Positions 48,003-59,721 are shown, counted from the first letter of the stretch. The stretch is DNA of 64,000 nucleotides from Schleiferiaceae bacterium (GCA_018402665.1 JAGYIN010000001.1:1-64000), one strand, 5' to 3'. A program made the numbers and translations. Notes: a model not told the origin generated them from the letters alone.

Positions 48003-51000
48003 ATGAAGAAAAGCTTACTAGCTGTACTCCTTATTGCCCTCGCTTCCCCAGCGGTTTTTGGACAATTTGCCCCACCAATTGATACCGTTTACACGGAAAA
48101 TTTCGATGGAACCCTAGGCGCCGACTCGATTGCCGCCAACTACAACACGGATTCTACCAACGCCACGCGCTCTTGGAACGATACGACGTACATCAAGACT
48201 ACGGGTAATGCATCGTTTCACACGCAGATCTACGCGAGTGATTCCATCGTTTTCGAAACGGATGCCTTTACCACAGTCACGTACACGAATGTTCGATTGA
48301 CGTTTGACCACATTTGTAAAATTCGCTACATCCAAAAAGCGTTTATCCAAATGTCACGCGACAACGGTGCGACTTGGGTGAACCTTACAAGCAGTCATTA
48401 TCAAGGCGGCAGTCCACAGTTCGGTTCACAGGGCTGGTTCAACGAACTGTCTTACCCATCACAACTGCTCACACCTTACTGGTACGGTCCCACCATCGGT
48501 AATTCAAACACCGGTACAGGACCTACGCCAAACACGGCCTCAGATTGGTGGGCTCGTGAGACCTTCGATCTCAGCAGTTATTTGGGTGCTTACGACAACA
48601 CAAACGCTCAATACGGTTATGCCAACTGTAAGCTCCGCTTCATTATGTCGAATAAAACAGGTACACCTTCACCTGCAGCATTGGACGGATGGTTTGTAGA
48701 TAATATTATGGTTGAGGGTGCACCTTGTGAGTTGGAGCCCCCAACTATTGATTGGGTCAATGTGAGTGTTCCTGCAAAACCTATCGGTGCCCGTTACATG
48801 CCTACGCAAGCCGTTCGTGTCAAAGGAAAAGATAATGTTGGGGTAGATAGTATGCGCATCTACATGCGTCGCTATGATTACTCGGCGAGCTCTTGGGGCA
48901 CATGGACCGATTCTTTGATGAGTTCTTCATTCTCTTCAAACTGTCCTGATTCTTCTCAATACACCTACACCTTTGGTAATATCGATATCCATGATACGAT
49001 CGAATGGTACGTTCGGATTTTTGACTGTGCCTGTCCAAACGTGGTGAGAGATCCTTTAGAATCTGCCTCCATCTTTGCTTATAAATTCTGGAGAGACGCA
49101 GGTCTTCCACCCATCTGTGGAACCACCACGCAAAATTCTTTCCCTTATTCTACTACACTTCCTGTTGACCAGGACTTTGAAAACAACGTCTACTGGGTAG
49201 CGGGATCTGGATCGGGTGCTACAGGGGTGAGTCACCGTGGTAACTTCCCGGATCAAAACCCACCTTACGGCCTGAACTATAAGGTCATTCCAAATGAGAA
49301 TACCATTGGTTTTGCTTGGTCCATCCGCACCGGGAGTACAGAAACAAACCTTACAGGTCCAGACGGAGATGCTTCACCCAATGGCGGTGGTAAATACATT
49401 TACACTGAGGCAGAGCAGGGTTCCGCCAATGACAAAGCACACTTCATCACGCCTTGTTTGGATTTGAGAAACTACAACTGTGCTATCCTGGAGTTCGACT
49501 ACCACATGTACGGTGCACACGTAGATTTCCTTGCCATTACCGCGGATACCGGATTCAACACCTCTTCCTACACTGGATTAGCGCGTATTGACGGGCAAAA
49601 ACAATCCAAATCAAGTGATCCCTTCAAAACCTTTTCTGTTGCGTTGAATGACATTACAGGTGATTACGCACGTCTTCGTTTTTCTGTCAACAGAGGAAAC
49701 TCATTAAAAGGTGATGTAGCGATTGATAACATTCGTATTTACGAACCCGCAGCCTACGAAGTTGCATTGCGTGAAGTATTTAACCCAGAAAACGGTTACT
49801 GTTCGTATTCCAACAATGAAACTATCGATTTGTGGATTCAGAACAACGGATGTACAAGCTTAGATAGCGTACCTATTACTTGGGAATTTGACTATACAAA
49901 TACTTCAGGTTCGACAACGAATCAAACGCATACAGAATACATCACTAATAAAACACTGGAAACGGGTGACTCTACTTTTTACACCTTTGCTACTGGTCCT
50001 AACTTAAGCGGTTACGGTATATATGATATCTGGGTATACACGGAGCAGCCTGGTGATACGGTTGCCACGAATGATACTATTGGGCCAATCCGAATTGTAC
50101 ACGAAGAGCCATACGCTACCTTCCCTTATGTCTTAGATTTTGATGGTGCTGCTACTACAGCTGGAAATAACACAGCTGCAAATGCGGGTAGTTTCCCGAA
50201 CAACGTTTGGACTCCAGTTCCCACAGGAAACAGCGGAGAATACGCCTTCATGGTGGGTCATGAATGGACGCCTACTATTGGTAGTGGACCAATCACTGAT
50301 AAAAGTGGACAAGGGAATTATCTCGTCGCCGAAGGTAACTATGGTGTTTCTCCTGCATCTGCAACCCTCGTGTCTCAGTGTTTAGATTTGAGCAACATGA
50401 CTAAACCAGTACTTCAATTCCGTCATCACATGTACGGTGCTGATATTGGTGCGATTCGTGTTCAATGGATCAAGGACGGTGATAACTTTTGGTCCAATCC
50501 TATGACACCGTTTACTACTACCCTCACGGATGAAAAGGACAACTGGTCTTTCTATGAAGTGGATTTAAGTGCTCAAGCGGGTAACTTAATTAAGCTGCGC
50601 TTTATTGCGCAGAAATCAGGTTTTGGCGTGGCTGCTGATATTGCTTTCGACGATATCGTTATTGTCGATAAAGCGAATACAGATGTAGGTGTTGATGCCA
50701 TCATTAACCCTGCAGCACGTATCAATCTCGTAGGTGGCCCTGCCCAGCTTAAGGCAGAGTTTAAAATCAGAAACTTTGGTCAGAATGCACAAACAAACGT
50801 GCCTATTACCTATACCATCACTCCTACTTGTGGATCGAATGCAGGTGTAAGTACCACATATACCTTTACCCACAGTGCTTCCATCCCTGCAGGTGGTAAT
50901 ATCACGGTAACAGACAACTCAAATACCGTGTCTTGGCCCACAGGAACATTTGAAATGTATGCCTACACCGGCAAAGCCAACGATAATAATACTTGGAATG

Positions 51001-52793
51001 ATTCAGCCTATGTGAAATCTGCGGGTTGGCCGGAAGTTTATATTCAATCCGGCTTTGTTGAGGATTTCGAAAGTTGTAATAATGGGGATCCTTCTGGTTT
51101 CTTCGTTGCCGGTGACTTAGATCTTTGGAAAGTTGATCAAATCAATGCCCTAGGAAATAATAACGGTATGGCTTCGCGTCCTAACCAGAACGTACCTGGT
51201 GGTCTAGAGGAATTCTTATACTTCCCTCGCTTCATAGGCTTTGATACCATTGCTGGTGCTGAATTGCGTTTAGTACACGATGTAGATTTAGGTGCGGGTG
51301 ATGTTGCACTTATAGAATTTCAAGGTAACGGAACCTGGAACACACTAGGTTTCTGGGATCCGCAGAATGTAGTCAGTACCAACTGGTACAACACAGGTAC
51401 ATCAAGCGTAGGCGATGCATGGGCTGGTGCCCAGGGTCAAATGAGCTCTGCGTGGCCATTGTCTACATGGAATTTCTCTGCAGCACCGCTTATCCTTCGT
51501 GCGCGTTTAAAAACAGGTACGGGTAATAGTGACGGATGGAACTTAGATAAAGTTGAAGTTTATATCCCACCACAAAACAGTGCGGCACCTATTAATGTAA
51601 CCACTGTGGAATACTTGCCTGTACCAGATCAAAACAATCACCTAAAGACCCTTATTAAAAACACGGGTGCGAAAGTCCTAGACAGCTGTTTGGTTGAGTT
51701 TAGTACGGACGGTGGAACGACTTGGTCTAATCCAGAGCAGGTGGTATTTAATCCACCTTTAGTTCCAAGAAAAACAGCTTGGTACGAATTCACTCAAGAT
51801 TGGGTTAGCCCAACCAGCGGTCTTTACAATGTTTGTGTACGCACATCGCGTCCTGACAGTAAGCCGGATAATGATCCAAGTGATGACCAAATCTGTGCAG
51901 ATATTACGGTTCTGGATAAAATCATCATGTCTGTAGACAGCTCCTACTGTAACGACTTTGACGATCCGTCATTGACGCCATGGTTGACGCTAAACGCATT
52001 TGTTAAAGACGGTCTTACCGCATGGGAACTGGGTACTCCAGCTGTAGCTCCTCTTGTGAGCGCAAACAGTGGTTCTAATGCTTGGATGACGGATCTAGAT
52101 TCTAACTATAAAAAACGTGATTCCTCTGCCTTGTACACTCCTGTGTTCCGCTTGGATTCAGGACAGACCTATACCTATGAGTTCATGCACGCCTTCTCGA
52201 CGGAGATCTACCACGATGGCGGAACAGTCGATGTCACTTTTGATGGTGGAATTACTTGGCACACCGTAGGTACGAATCTCTATGGTGCAACATGGTTCAA
52301 TACGAGCTTCGTTACTTCATTAGACGTATTTAAGCCAGGTTGGACGGGATTGAGTAATGGATGGCAACAAGCGAAACTGAACCTCGCCGTAGATACAGCG
52401 CGTAATGCCATCTTTAGATTCCGCTTTGGTTCTGATGAAACTATTAATAAAGCCGGTTGGGCAATTGACGATTTCTGTTTCTACAAAACCAGTGACGACG
52501 ATAAAATTTATGTCATTGGTCAAGAAGAATTGGAACAAAATATTGGTGTGGGTAATATCCACCCTAACCCAACTTCAGGAATCGCCCAATTACCGATCAG
52601 CTTCCAAAGCGATGCAGATGTGCTGATTACCGTTCACAATACACAAGGACAAATCCTCGAACAACGCACAGTTCACGGAACCTCTGGAATTCAAACCTTT
52701 ACTATTGAGACGTCTTCATGGGCATCCGGTATGTATTTGGTTGAAACGGTCACGCCGCTCGGTACCGACGTTCAACGTTTGATTGTAGAGTAA
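48003..52793 (+). CDS. Very large T9SS type A cargo protein with repeated MAM/jelly-roll-like modules (1596 aa)
   Basis: Signal peptide MKKSLLAVLLIALASPAVFGQ; repeated modules (ITPCLDLRNYNCAILEFDYHMYGAH; VSQCLDLSNMTKPVLQFRHHMYGAD); C-terminal IGNIHPNPTSGIAQL-like...WASGMYLVETVTPLGTDVQRLIVE. Confidence 0.85.
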   Translation: MKKSLLAVLLIALASPAVFGQFAPPIDTVYTENFDGTLGADSIAANYNTDSTNATRSWNDTTYIKTTGNASFHTQIYASDSIVFETDAFTTVTYTNVRLTFDHICKIRYIQKAFIQMSRDNGATWVNLTSSHYQGGSPQFGSQGWFNELSYPSQLLTPYWYGPTIGNSNTGTGPTPNTASDWWARETFDLSSYLGAYDNTNAQYGYANCKLRFIMSNKTGTPSPAALDGWFVDNIMVEGAPCELEPPTIDWVNVSVPAKPIGARYMPTQAVRVKGKDNVGVDSMRIYMRRYDYSASSWGTWTDSLMSSSFSSNCPDSSQYTYTFGNIDIHDTIEWYVRIFDCACPNVVRDPLESASIFAYKFWRDAGLPPICGTTTQNSFPYSTTLPVDQDFENNVYWVAGSGSGATGVSHRGNFPDQNPPYGLNYKVIPNENTIGFAWSIRTGSTETNLTGPDGDASPNGGGKYIYTEAEQGSANDKAHFITPCLDLRNYNCAILEFDYHMYGAHVDFLAITADTGFNTSSYTGLARIDGQKQSKSSDPFKTFSVALNDITGDYARLRFSVNRGNSLKGDVAIDNIRIYEPAAYEVALREVFNPENGYCSYSNNETIDLWIQNNGCTSLDSVPITWEFDYTNTSGSTTNQTHTEYITNKTLETGDSTFYTFATGPNLSGYGIYDIWVYTEQPGDTVATNDTIGPIRIVHEEPYATFPYVLDFDGAATTAGNNTAANAGSFPNNVWTPVPTGNSGEYAFMVGHEWTPTIGSGPITDKSGQGNYLVAEGNYGVSPASATLVSQCLDLSNMTKPVLQFRHHMYGADIGAIRVQWIKDGDNFWSNPMTPFTTTLTDEKDNWSFYEVDLSAQAGNLIKLRFIAQKSGFGVAADIAFDDIVIVDKANTDVGVDAIINPAARINLVGGPAQLKAEFKIRNFGQNAQTNVPITYTITPTCGSNAGVSTTYTFTHSASIPAGGNITVTDNSNTVSWPTGTFEMYAYTGKANDNNTWNDSAYVKSAGWPEVYIQSGFVEDFESCNNGDPSGFFVAGDLDLWKVDQINALGNNNGMASRPNQNVPGGLEEFLYFPRFIGFDTIAGAELRLVHDVDLGAGDVALIEFQGNGTWNTLGFWDPQNVVSTNWYNTGTSSVGDAWAGAQGQMSSAWPLSTWNFSAAPLILRARLKTGTGNSDGWNLDKVEVYIPPQNSAAPINVTTVEYLPVPDQNNHLKTLIKNTGAKVLDSCLVEFSTDGGTTWSNPEQVVFNPPLVPRKTAWYEFTQDWVSPTSGLYNVCVRTSRPDSKPDNDPSDDQICADITVLDKIIMSVDSSYCNDFDDPSLTPWLTLNAFVKDGLTAWELGTPAVAPLVSANSGSNAWMTDLDSNYKKRDSSALYTPVFRLDSGQTYTYEFMHAFSTEIYHDGGTVDVTFDGGITWHTVGTNLYGATWFNTSFVTSLDVFKPGWTGLSNGWQQAKLNLAVDTARNAIFRFRFGSDETINKAGWAIDDFCFYKTSDDDKIYVIGQEELEQNIGVGNIHPNPTSGIAQLPISFQSDADVLITVHNTQGQILEQRTVHGTSGIQTFTIETSSWASGMYLVETVTPLGTDVQRLIVE

Positions 52794-52816
52794 TACAACA
52801 ACCAACTCTTTTTTTT

Positions 52817-52857
52817 CACCCTCGCACTTCTTTCGAGAATGCGGGGGTGTTTTTTTA
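52817..52857 (+). terminator. Rho-independent terminator
   Basis: caccctcgca...tgcgggggtg followed by a T run. Confidence 0.75.
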
Positions 52858-52998
52858 CCGCACGTTTGTCACCTATGGTGCTGGTTTTGAGACAATATTT
52901 CCGAAAAACAGGAGTTGAAGAGACGAATTGTCACATGAAATTGGTAGGAATCAAGGTGGAACACCTTTTGAAAGAATTTGAGCAAATACCCAAGCCTT

Positions 52999-55605
52999 AT
53001 GAATATCGAAAAATTCACAACGAAGAGTCAAAGTGTGATTGCTAAGGCCCAATTTCTGGCCGCAGACAAAAAACATCCTCAAGTCGAAGGACTACACTTA
53101 GTATTAGGGCTCATTGAAGAAGACCGTAGTGTCCTCCCCTTTGTTGCCCAGCAAGGTGAAATTGCTTTAGATCGACTAAAAAACGCATTGACAGCTGCTT
53201 ATGAGAGTTTACCTACCCAAGACTCTACGAGTGAGACGTACATGGGGAGAGCGGCGGCTTTCGTTTTACAGAAAGCAATTCAAATTGCCGATGGCATGAA
53301 GGACGAATACGTCGCTACCGAGCATTTGCTTTTAGGGCTTCTCGAAGACAAGGGCAATGCAGGTAAGATGCTTGAAGATGCCGGCTTTACAAAGAAATTG
53401 GTCCTAGCCGCAGTAGAAAGTTTGAGAAAAGGACGTTCAGCCAACAGTTCAGGGGCTGAAAACACCTACAACAGCTTAGAGAAATACGCGAAGAATCTCA
53501 ATACGATGGCGGAGGAAGGAAAATTAGACCCCGTCATTGGTAGAGGCGACGAAATACGTCGTGTCTTGCAGATACTATCGCGCCGAACTAAAAACAATCC
53601 TATTCTCGTAGGTGAACCTGGAGTGGGTAAAACAGCCATCGCAGAAGGATTGGCGCAACGGATATTAAGTGGAGACGCGCCCGAAAATCTAAAAGATAAA
53701 ACGGTTTACAGCCTTGATATGAGTGCCCTGATTGCCGGAGCTAAATACAAGGGGGAATTTGAGGAACGTTTAAAGGCTGTGGTCAAGGAAGTGACCCAAA
53801 GTGATGGGAATATCCTATTGTTCATCGATGAAATTCATACGCTCGTTGGCGCAGGAAAGGGCGAAGGCGCTATGGATGCCGCTAATATTTTGAAACCCGC
53901 ATTGGCTCGTGGAGCCCTTCGTGCTATTGGCGCCACTACTCTAGATGAATACCAAAAGTATTTCGAAAAGGATAAAGCACTGGAACGTCGTTTTCAAAAG
54001 GTACTGGTGGATGAGCCGGATCAAGAGAGCAGCATTAGCATTTTACGCGGGATTAAAGAGAAATACGAAACGCACCATAAGGTTCGCATTAAGGACGAAG
54101 CTGTGATTAGTGCCGTAGAACTGAGTACACGGTATATCAGTGACCGATTCTTACCGGATAAAGCGATCGATTTAATGGATGAAGCTGCGTCGAAGATTCG
54201 TATGGAGATCAATTCTAAGCCGGAGGAATTGGATATTCTGGACCGTAAAATTCTTCAACTTGAAATTGAGCAAGAAGGAATTAAACGCGAGGAAGACAAA
54301 AAGAAATTGGCCGCCATTAAAGCGGAGTTGAGCGATCTATACGAGCAGCGTGATGCGCTCAACGCCATTTGGGTGGGCGAAAAAAATAGAGCAGAGCGCA
54401 TACAAGAGATCAAAGAACGTCTTGAGCAACTGCGGTTGGAAGCTGAAAAGGAAGAACGTGCCGGCAACTATGGACGCGTTGCAGAGATTCGATATGGATT
54501 AATGCAGGATGCTGAGAAGGAGTTAGAAACGGCGGAGGAAGCCATGGAACGCAGCGAGCGTACCATGATTAAAGAGGAAGTGACTGCCGAAGACATTGCG
54601 GAAGTTGTCAGCAAATGGACGGGCATTCCAGTACAAAAAATGCTGGAAAGCGAGCGCATGAAGTTGCTGAGAATGGAAGAGGCGTTGCATCAGCGTGTGG
54701 TGGGTCAAAATGCAGCCATTAAAAGTGTGAGTGATGCCATTCGCCGCTCGCGTGCAGGATTGGGCGATCCCAACAAGCCTATCGGAAGCTTCCTCTTTTT
54801 AGGAACTACAGGCGTGGGTAAAACGGAATTGGCAAAGGCGCTGGCGCAGTATTTATTCAATGATGAAAGTGCATTGACGCGCATAGATATGAGTGAATAC
54901 CAAGAAAAGCACAGTGTAAGCCGACTCGTTGGCGCCCCCCCGGGCTACGTTGGTTATGATGAAGGCGGACAACTTACAGAGGCCGTACGACGCATGCCGT
55001 ACAGCGTCGTTTTGCTAGATGAGATCGAGAAGGCCCATCCCGATACCTTTAATATTCTTTTACAAGTACTTGACGATGGTCGTTTAACGGATAATAAAGG
55101 CCGCACCGTGAATTTTAAAAACACATTGGTCATCATGACGAGCAATATAGGGTCCGCGGTGATTAATGAGGCAATGGAGCAATGGGAAGAAGCGCACTAT
55201 GATGACTTAATGGACCGATTAAAACCCGAGCTCCTCGGCATGCTTCAAAAAATTGTGCGTCCTGAATTCTTAAATAGAATTGATGAAGTATCCGTATTTA
55301 GTCCGCTCGACAAATCCGAGATGACGCGGATTGTTCATTTGCAATTGGAGCTCGTGAAGAAGCGACTGGCCGAACAGAACATCACCCTCGAAGCCTCACG
55401 CGAAGCGGTGTACCATTTAGGAGAAATAGGCTTTGATCCCCAATACGGTGCACGACCGGTAAAAAGAGCCATACAAAATGAAGTGCTCAATGCTCTTTCA
55501 CGCGCCATCATCGCAGGTGAAGTCAAGCCGGATGATGTCGTTTTATTAGACGTTTTCGAAGGTACGGTCGTTTTTAGAAACGTAGAATTACCCACTGCTA
55601 CCTAG
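52999..55605 (+). CDS. clpB: ATP-dependent chaperone ClpB (AAA+ disaggregase)
   Basis: [18 protein letters not shown], two Walker A motifs ([30 protein letters not shown]), long coiled-coil middle domain. Confidence 0.85.
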   Translation: MNIEKFTTKSQSVIAKAQFLAADKKHPQVEGLHLVLGLIEEDRSVLPFVAQQGEIALDRLKNALTAAYESLPTQDSTSETYMGRAAAFVLQKAIQIADGMKDEYVATEHLLLGLLEDKGNAGKMLEDAGFTKKLVLAAVESLRKGRSANSSGAENTYNSLEKYAKNLNTMAEEGKLDPVIGRGDEIRRVLQILSRRTKNNPILVGEPGVGKTAIAEGLAQRILSGDAPENLKDKTVYSLDMSALIAGAKYKGEFEERLKAVVKEVTQSDGNILLFIDEIHTLVGAGKGEGAMDAANILKPALARGALRAIGATTLDEYQKYFEKDKALERRFQKVLVDEPDQESSISILRGIKEKYETHHKVRIKDEAVISAVELSTRYISDRFLPDKAIDLMDEAASKIRMEINSKPEELDILDRKILQLEIEQEGIKREEDKKKLAAIKAELSDLYEQRDALNAIWVGEKNRAERIQEIKERLEQLRLEAEKEERAGNYGRVAEIRYGLMQDAEKELETAEEAMERSERTMIKEEVTAEDIAEVVSKWTGIPVQKMLESERMKLLRMEEALHQRVVGQNAAIKSVSDAIRRSRAGLGDPNKPIGSFLFLGTTGVGKTELAKALAQYLFNDESALTRIDMSEYQEKHSVSRLVGAPPGYVGYDEGGQLTEAVRRMPYSVVLLDEIEKAHPDTFNILLQVLDDGRLTDNKGRTVNFKNTLVIMTSNIGSAVINEAMEQWEEAHYDDLMDRLKPELLGMLQKIVRPEFLNRIDEVSVFSPLDKSEMTRIVHLQLELVKKRLAEQNITLEASREAVYHLGEIGFDPQYGARPVKRAIQNEVLNALSRAIIAGEVKPDDVVLLDVFEGTVVFRNVELPTAT

Positions 55606-55633
55606 AACCGCCAAGGATTAAAGGAAGTAACCG

Positions 55634-55660
55634 AAAGGACCGCCCGTGGGCGGTCCTTTT
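55634..55660. terminator. Bidirectional terminator between convergent clpB and mltG
   Basis: aaaggaccgccc-gtg-ggcggtccttttc. Confidence 0.8.
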
Positions 55661-55663
55661 CAT

Positions 55664-56692
55664 TTAACGGTAAATCTGGCGGCTGTTCAGCCAATTCGTC
55701 CATTTGCGTTGATTTACCAAATGCCCTGCATAATTACGCGCGAAAGCATGGTAACCGGGTTGATCTGGATCAGCGCACATAAAGATAAAATCGTGCTCGG
55801 GCGCCTCCAGGATTGCCAATAGCGCTGCCTTTTCAGGAACGCAAATGGGTCCGGGCGGTAGACCAACGTTTTTATAGGTGTTGTACGGCGAATCAATGGT
55901 TAAATCTTTTCGCAGAACGCGGTGCACCACTTCCGAGGGATTTTTTTGTTGCATTGCATAGATTACGGTAGGATCCGCCTGCAACTTCATTCCTGCGGCT
56001 AATCGGTTCAAATACAAACGAGCCACTTTAGGACGGTCGTCCGCTTTACTGCTTTCCTTCATTACAATGGAAGCCAATGTACTGACCTCCCCCGGTGTCA
56101 AGCCCAATTCTTTAGCTTGACGAATGCGTGATGGCGTCCAAAATGAAATGGTATTTTGATACAGCTTTTTTGCCACCGTCTCTGCGCTGGCGTCCCAATA
56201 AAATTCATAGGTATCGGGTAAGAAAGCTCCTTGTTTTAAAGGCCCCTCCCATCCTTCCATAGGTGCTTGCAAGGCTTCATAAAGTGCAGGTGCATCCACC
56301 ATAAGCTGAGGACTTAATTGGTCCGCGAGGTCCCTCAAGTTCTTCGCACTGTTGAAACTTACCTTCACAGGGCGCTGTAAACCCGCTTTCAACATGTTTA
56401 CGATTCCATTACTACTCATGCCCTCCTCAATGACGTAATGCCCCGTTTTGAGCGTATCCAGACCCTTTTTCTTACCGATCAGGTAAAATCCTTCCGGCTG
56501 AAGGAGCAGTCCCGATTCAAACCACTCCTCATAAACCGTTTCTAGGGTGGTTCCGGGTGCTACATATAATTCATACGGAGCCAATTCTGGATTGACGTTT
56601 GCTTCGAAAACCGCATTGTAGCCTTTCCATACCAAAACAAGCAACAGACCTGGAATAAGCACGCCTATTGTAATTACCATCAGCTTCCTCAT
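55664..56692 (-). CDS. mltG: Endolytic transglycosylase MltG
   Basis: LASIVMKESSKADDRPKVARLYLNRLAAGMKLQADPTVIYA, SPYNTYKNVGLPPGPICVPEKAALLAIL. Start set at MRKLMVITIG. Confidence 0.93.
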   Translation of the reverse strand: MRKLMVITIGVLIPGLLLVLVWKGYNAVFEANVNPELAPYELYVAPGTTLETVYEEWFESGLLLQPEGFYLIGKKKGLDTLKTGHYVIEEGMSSNGIVNMLKAGLQRPVKVSFNSAKNLRDLADQLSPQLMVDAPALYEALQAPMEGWEGPLKQGAFLPDTYEFYWDASAETVAKKLYQNTISFWTPSRIRQAKELGLTPGEVSTLASIVMKESSKADDRPKVARLYLNRLAAGMKLQADPTVIYAMQQKNPSEVVHRVLRKDLTIDSPYNTYKNVGLPPGPICVPEKAALLAILEAPEHDFIFMCADPDQPGYHAFARNYAGHLVNQRKWTNWLNSRQIYR

Positions 56693-57204
56693 GAAACTAT
56701 TTTTTGAAAGAGTTGTGCATTTTGATGGGTACCGTCGAACCACACCCAATCTTCTAGCATTCCAACCGCACGGTATCCGCTTTGTTCGAACAACTGTGTG
56801 GAGGCATCATTATTCGTAGGGACATGGGCATAAAGACTATGCAACCCGAGCGTCTTAAAGCAATACGCTTCGAACGCTCGCAGTACCCGTTTACCCAATC
56901 CTTTGCCCCGATACGCCGCTGAAAGTACAATGCCAATTCCCGCTTTACGCGCTACAGGATCGTAATCAAAAAGATCGACTGCACCCGCCGTTTGTCCGTT
57001 GTAGACAAAAAGCAAACGAAGTTGACCATCGCGTTGTAAGTTGCCTGGCTGTGTGGCCAAATAATCGGCCAGTACCTTTTTACTCCAAGGCTCCTTGCTA
57101 ATTCCTAAATGCCAAAGCGTTGCATCGTTTTCTATACCGTAAAGCCATTGCAGGTCTTCCGGCTCAGGCGCGCGCAAGAATCCGTTCTCCGTCACTTTAA
57201 TCAT
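56689..57204 (-). CDS. GNAT family N-acetyltransferase
   Basis: AGIGIVLSAAYRGKGLGKRVLRAFEAYCFKTLGLHSLYAHVPTNNDASTQLFEQSGY. Confidence 0.88.
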   Translation of the reverse strand: MIKVTENGFLRAPEPEDLQWLYGIENDATLWHLGISKEPWSKKVLADYLATQPGNLQRDGQLRLLFVYNGQTAGAVDLFDYDPVARKAGIGIVLSAAYRGKGLGKRVLRAFEAYCFKTLGLHSLYAHVPTNNDASTQLFEQSGYRAVGMLEDWVWFDGTHQNAQLFQKIVS

Positions 57205-57971
57205 AACGGCAACAATCCTTTAAATACTTGCGTTGCAGGTCCAGTAAGGACGACATCTGTAAACGGTCCACTTCCTTTGAAATCTACCGTCAATATTCCT
57301 CCTTGTGCATACAGCCTTACCGGTGCAGCAGGTACCCAACCCTGGGCTACCGCAACCATCGCGGCTGCAGTTGCTCCGGTTCCACAGGCCAACGTTTCGT
57401 TTTCTACACCACGTTCGTACGTGCGTATGGAAAGTTCACCTTCACACGCTTGAATAAAATTTACATTTGCCCCTTCCGGCCCATACGATGCTCGAATACG
57501 ACGTGCGGTAGTTACAAAATCTGGTCCCGGTTCCCGATGCTCGACGTGATGTGGAGAGCCCGTATCTATAAAAAACCCATTATTTCGAGCGACTACAGCA
57601 GGGGCATCGATCATACTTAAGGCAACGCTCGATGGAGCGACCACAGCAGTGTGTGGCCCATCAATAGCATGAAAATTCAACGTGCCCTCGGCGGCAATTC
57701 CTAAATCCACTGCAAACCGTGAAATGCATCTGCCACCATTTCCGCACATGGTACTTTCCCTTCCATCAGAATTAAAATACTGCATGTAAAAATGATCACC
57801 TTCCACTTTCGGCGCTTCTAATAACATTAATCCGTCAGCACCAACGCCGTAGTTGCGGTGGCACCATTGTGCGATAGTTTCAGTCGTTAAGGTCAGCGAA
57901 CCGGATCTATTATCAATGAGGATGAAGTCATTTCCAGCGCCGTGGTATTTATAAAATTCTACGTAGGCCAT
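57201..57971 (-). CDS. dapF: Diaminopimelate epimerase
   Basis: EFYKYHGAGNDFILIDNRSG, YFNSDGRESTMCGNGGRCI, YERGVENETLACGTGATAAAMV. Confidence 0.95.
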   Translation of the reverse strand: MAYVEFYKYHGAGNDFILIDNRSGSLTLTTETIAQWCHRNYGVGADGLMLLEAPKVEGDHFYMQYFNSDGRESTMCGNGGRCISRFAVDLGIAAEGTLNFHAIDGPHTAVVAPSSVALSMIDAPAVVARNNGFFIDTGSPHHVEHREPGPDFVTTARRIRASYGPEGANVNFIQACEGELSIRTYERGVENETLACGTGATAAAMVAVAQGWVPAAPVRLYAQGGILTVDFKGSGPFTDVVLTGPATQVFKGLLPL

Positions 57972-58073
57972 CCCAATGGGTGTTAAAAGGCGTTAAAGTT
58001 ATGCGTTTCGACGAGGTCTGTGCGTTGATTTGGTGTACAATTTGAAGGTACGAAGGAAACAAGAATCTAACGA

Positions 58074-59540
58074 ATGAACCTTATGAAAGCATTACTGAAA
58101 TCCATTGGTCGTCCCATCGCGTTTACTGCTATTGGCGGATTAGTGGCACTGGGGGCAGCGCACAGCTTGGGATGGACTGGAAAAACTGTCATTATTGAGG
58201 ATACGAATCAGAGCGTCTCACAAGTGAATTGGGCTGCAGACCGTCCTCTGCCCTCTGCACCGACAGATTTTGTTGCAGCAGCGGAGCGCACCGTAGAAGC
58301 GGTGGTTCACGTTAAGACCACTGCCGAACGTGTGCAGAACTACTACAATCCGTTCAATGATTTATTCTTTGGTCGGCCGTCTACCCCACAAAAATTTGAA
58401 GTAGAAGGCTCCGGATCTGGCGTAATTCTGACTGAAGACGGTTACATCGTTACCAATAATCACGTCATCAAGGGTGCAAAGACCATTGTGGTGACGACCT
58501 CAAACAATGACGAATACGAAGCAGAATTGATCGGGACGGATCCCACAACTGATATTGCTTTGCTAAAAATAGCGGGCAACGCGTTGACGAAAGTGGATGT
58601 TGCAAACTCCGACGAGGTCCGACTAGGTCAATGGGTCCTTGCTGTAGGCAACCCGTTCAACCTAACCTCCACAGTTACCGCAGGGATTATTTCTGCAAAA
58701 GGTCGAGACATCAATATTATCGACGAGCAAAGCGCAATTGAGAGCTTCTTACAAACGGATGCTGCTGTTAATCCAGGCAATTCAGGAGGCGCTCTGGTCA
58801 ACACTGCCGGGGAATTGGTAGGAATCAATACCGCCATTTCTTCTCGCAGTGGCTCTTTTGAAGGCTACAGCTTCGCCGTCCCGGCCAACCTCATGCTTAA
58901 GGTCGTTAATGATTTAAAGGTATACGGACGCGTTCAACGTGCATTCATAGGCATCAACTACAATGAAGTGACCGCCGCATTAAGCGAAGAATTGAACCTT
59001 GAGATCAATAAAGGAGTGTACGTCGCTAATGTCATACCAGGCGGAGCAGCAGACGATGCAGGTATCCTTAAAGGAGATGTCATTATTAATGTCAACGGAA
59101 AGGCTATTACCACCGGAGCTGACTTGACGGAAGCATTGGGGCAGCATAGACCTGGAGAGAAACTCGCTGTAGTGGTCAACCGTTCTGGTAAAAACAAGCC
59201 CTTTGAAGTACTCCTCAAAAATAAACTAGGCACTACTGAAATGCTCACCAAAGAAGAAGAGATACTGCGCAGTTTTGGCGCGGATCTCGAGGATTTAAGT
59301 AGTACGGACAAGCGTCGCTTAGGACTTCGCTACGGCATTAGAGTCTCTGAAGTGCTGGGTGGCCGATTCGAAAATGCCGGCATTCCCAAAGACTTTATCA
59401 TCGTCAAACTCAACAACGTTTATGTAGAGAACGTCGAAAGTTTTGAACGTCTTGTGCGACAATTTAGTCCAGGAGACGGTGTGCTAATCCAAGGATTTGA
59501 ACCTAATGGCAAGGCGAATTACTACGCTTTTGAGTGGTAA
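58074..59540 (+). CDS. Do/HtrA-like periplasmic serine protease with PDZ domains
   Basis: GSGSGVILTEDGYIVTNNHVI, GTDPTTDIALLKI, FLQTDAAVNPGNSGGALVNTAGELVGINTAI. Confidence 0.93.
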   Translation: MNLMKALLKSIGRPIAFTAIGGLVALGAAHSLGWTGKTVIIEDTNQSVSQVNWAADRPLPSAPTDFVAAAERTVEAVVHVKTTAERVQNYYNPFNDLFFGRPSTPQKFEVEGSGSGVILTEDGYIVTNNHVIKGAKTIVVTTSNNDEYEAELIGTDPTTDIALLKIAGNALTKVDVANSDEVRLGQWVLAVGNPFNLTSTVTAGIISAKGRDINIIDEQSAIESFLQTDAAVNPGNSGGALVNTAGELVGINTAISSRSGSFEGYSFAVPANLMLKVVNDLKVYGRVQRAFIGINYNEVTAALSEELNLEINKGVYVANVIPGGAADDAGILKGDVIINVNGKAITTGADLTEALGQHRPGEKLAVVVNRSGKNKPFEVLLKNKLGTTEMLTKEEEILRSFGADLEDLSSTDKRRLGLRYGIRVSEVLGGRFENAGIPKDFIIVKLNNVYVENVESFERLVRQFSPGDGVLIQGFEPNGKANYYAFEW

Positions 59541-59562
59541 CCAAACTTTACAGTACATAAAT

Positions 59563-59606
59563 ACTCCCCCACTATACGCGGTGCGTTCAGTGGGGGATTT
59601 TTTTTA
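59563..59606 (+). terminator. Rho-independent terminator
   Basis: tcccccact...agtggggga followed by T8. Confidence 0.85.
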
Positions 59607-59721
59607 CGCCAAAGTCACCCATCAAAGTGTACATTTTACACTGTTTACAACCAACTTAAACTACTGTTTTACAGAAGACTAACAAGTAGAAATAAACCTT
59701 TCTAACTCTAACGAACTGCCC

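Noticed and set aside
52839-53045. 68-aa ORF upstream of clpB
   Set aside because: Low-complexity coding signal and overlap with the clpB start; more likely the clpB 5' region.
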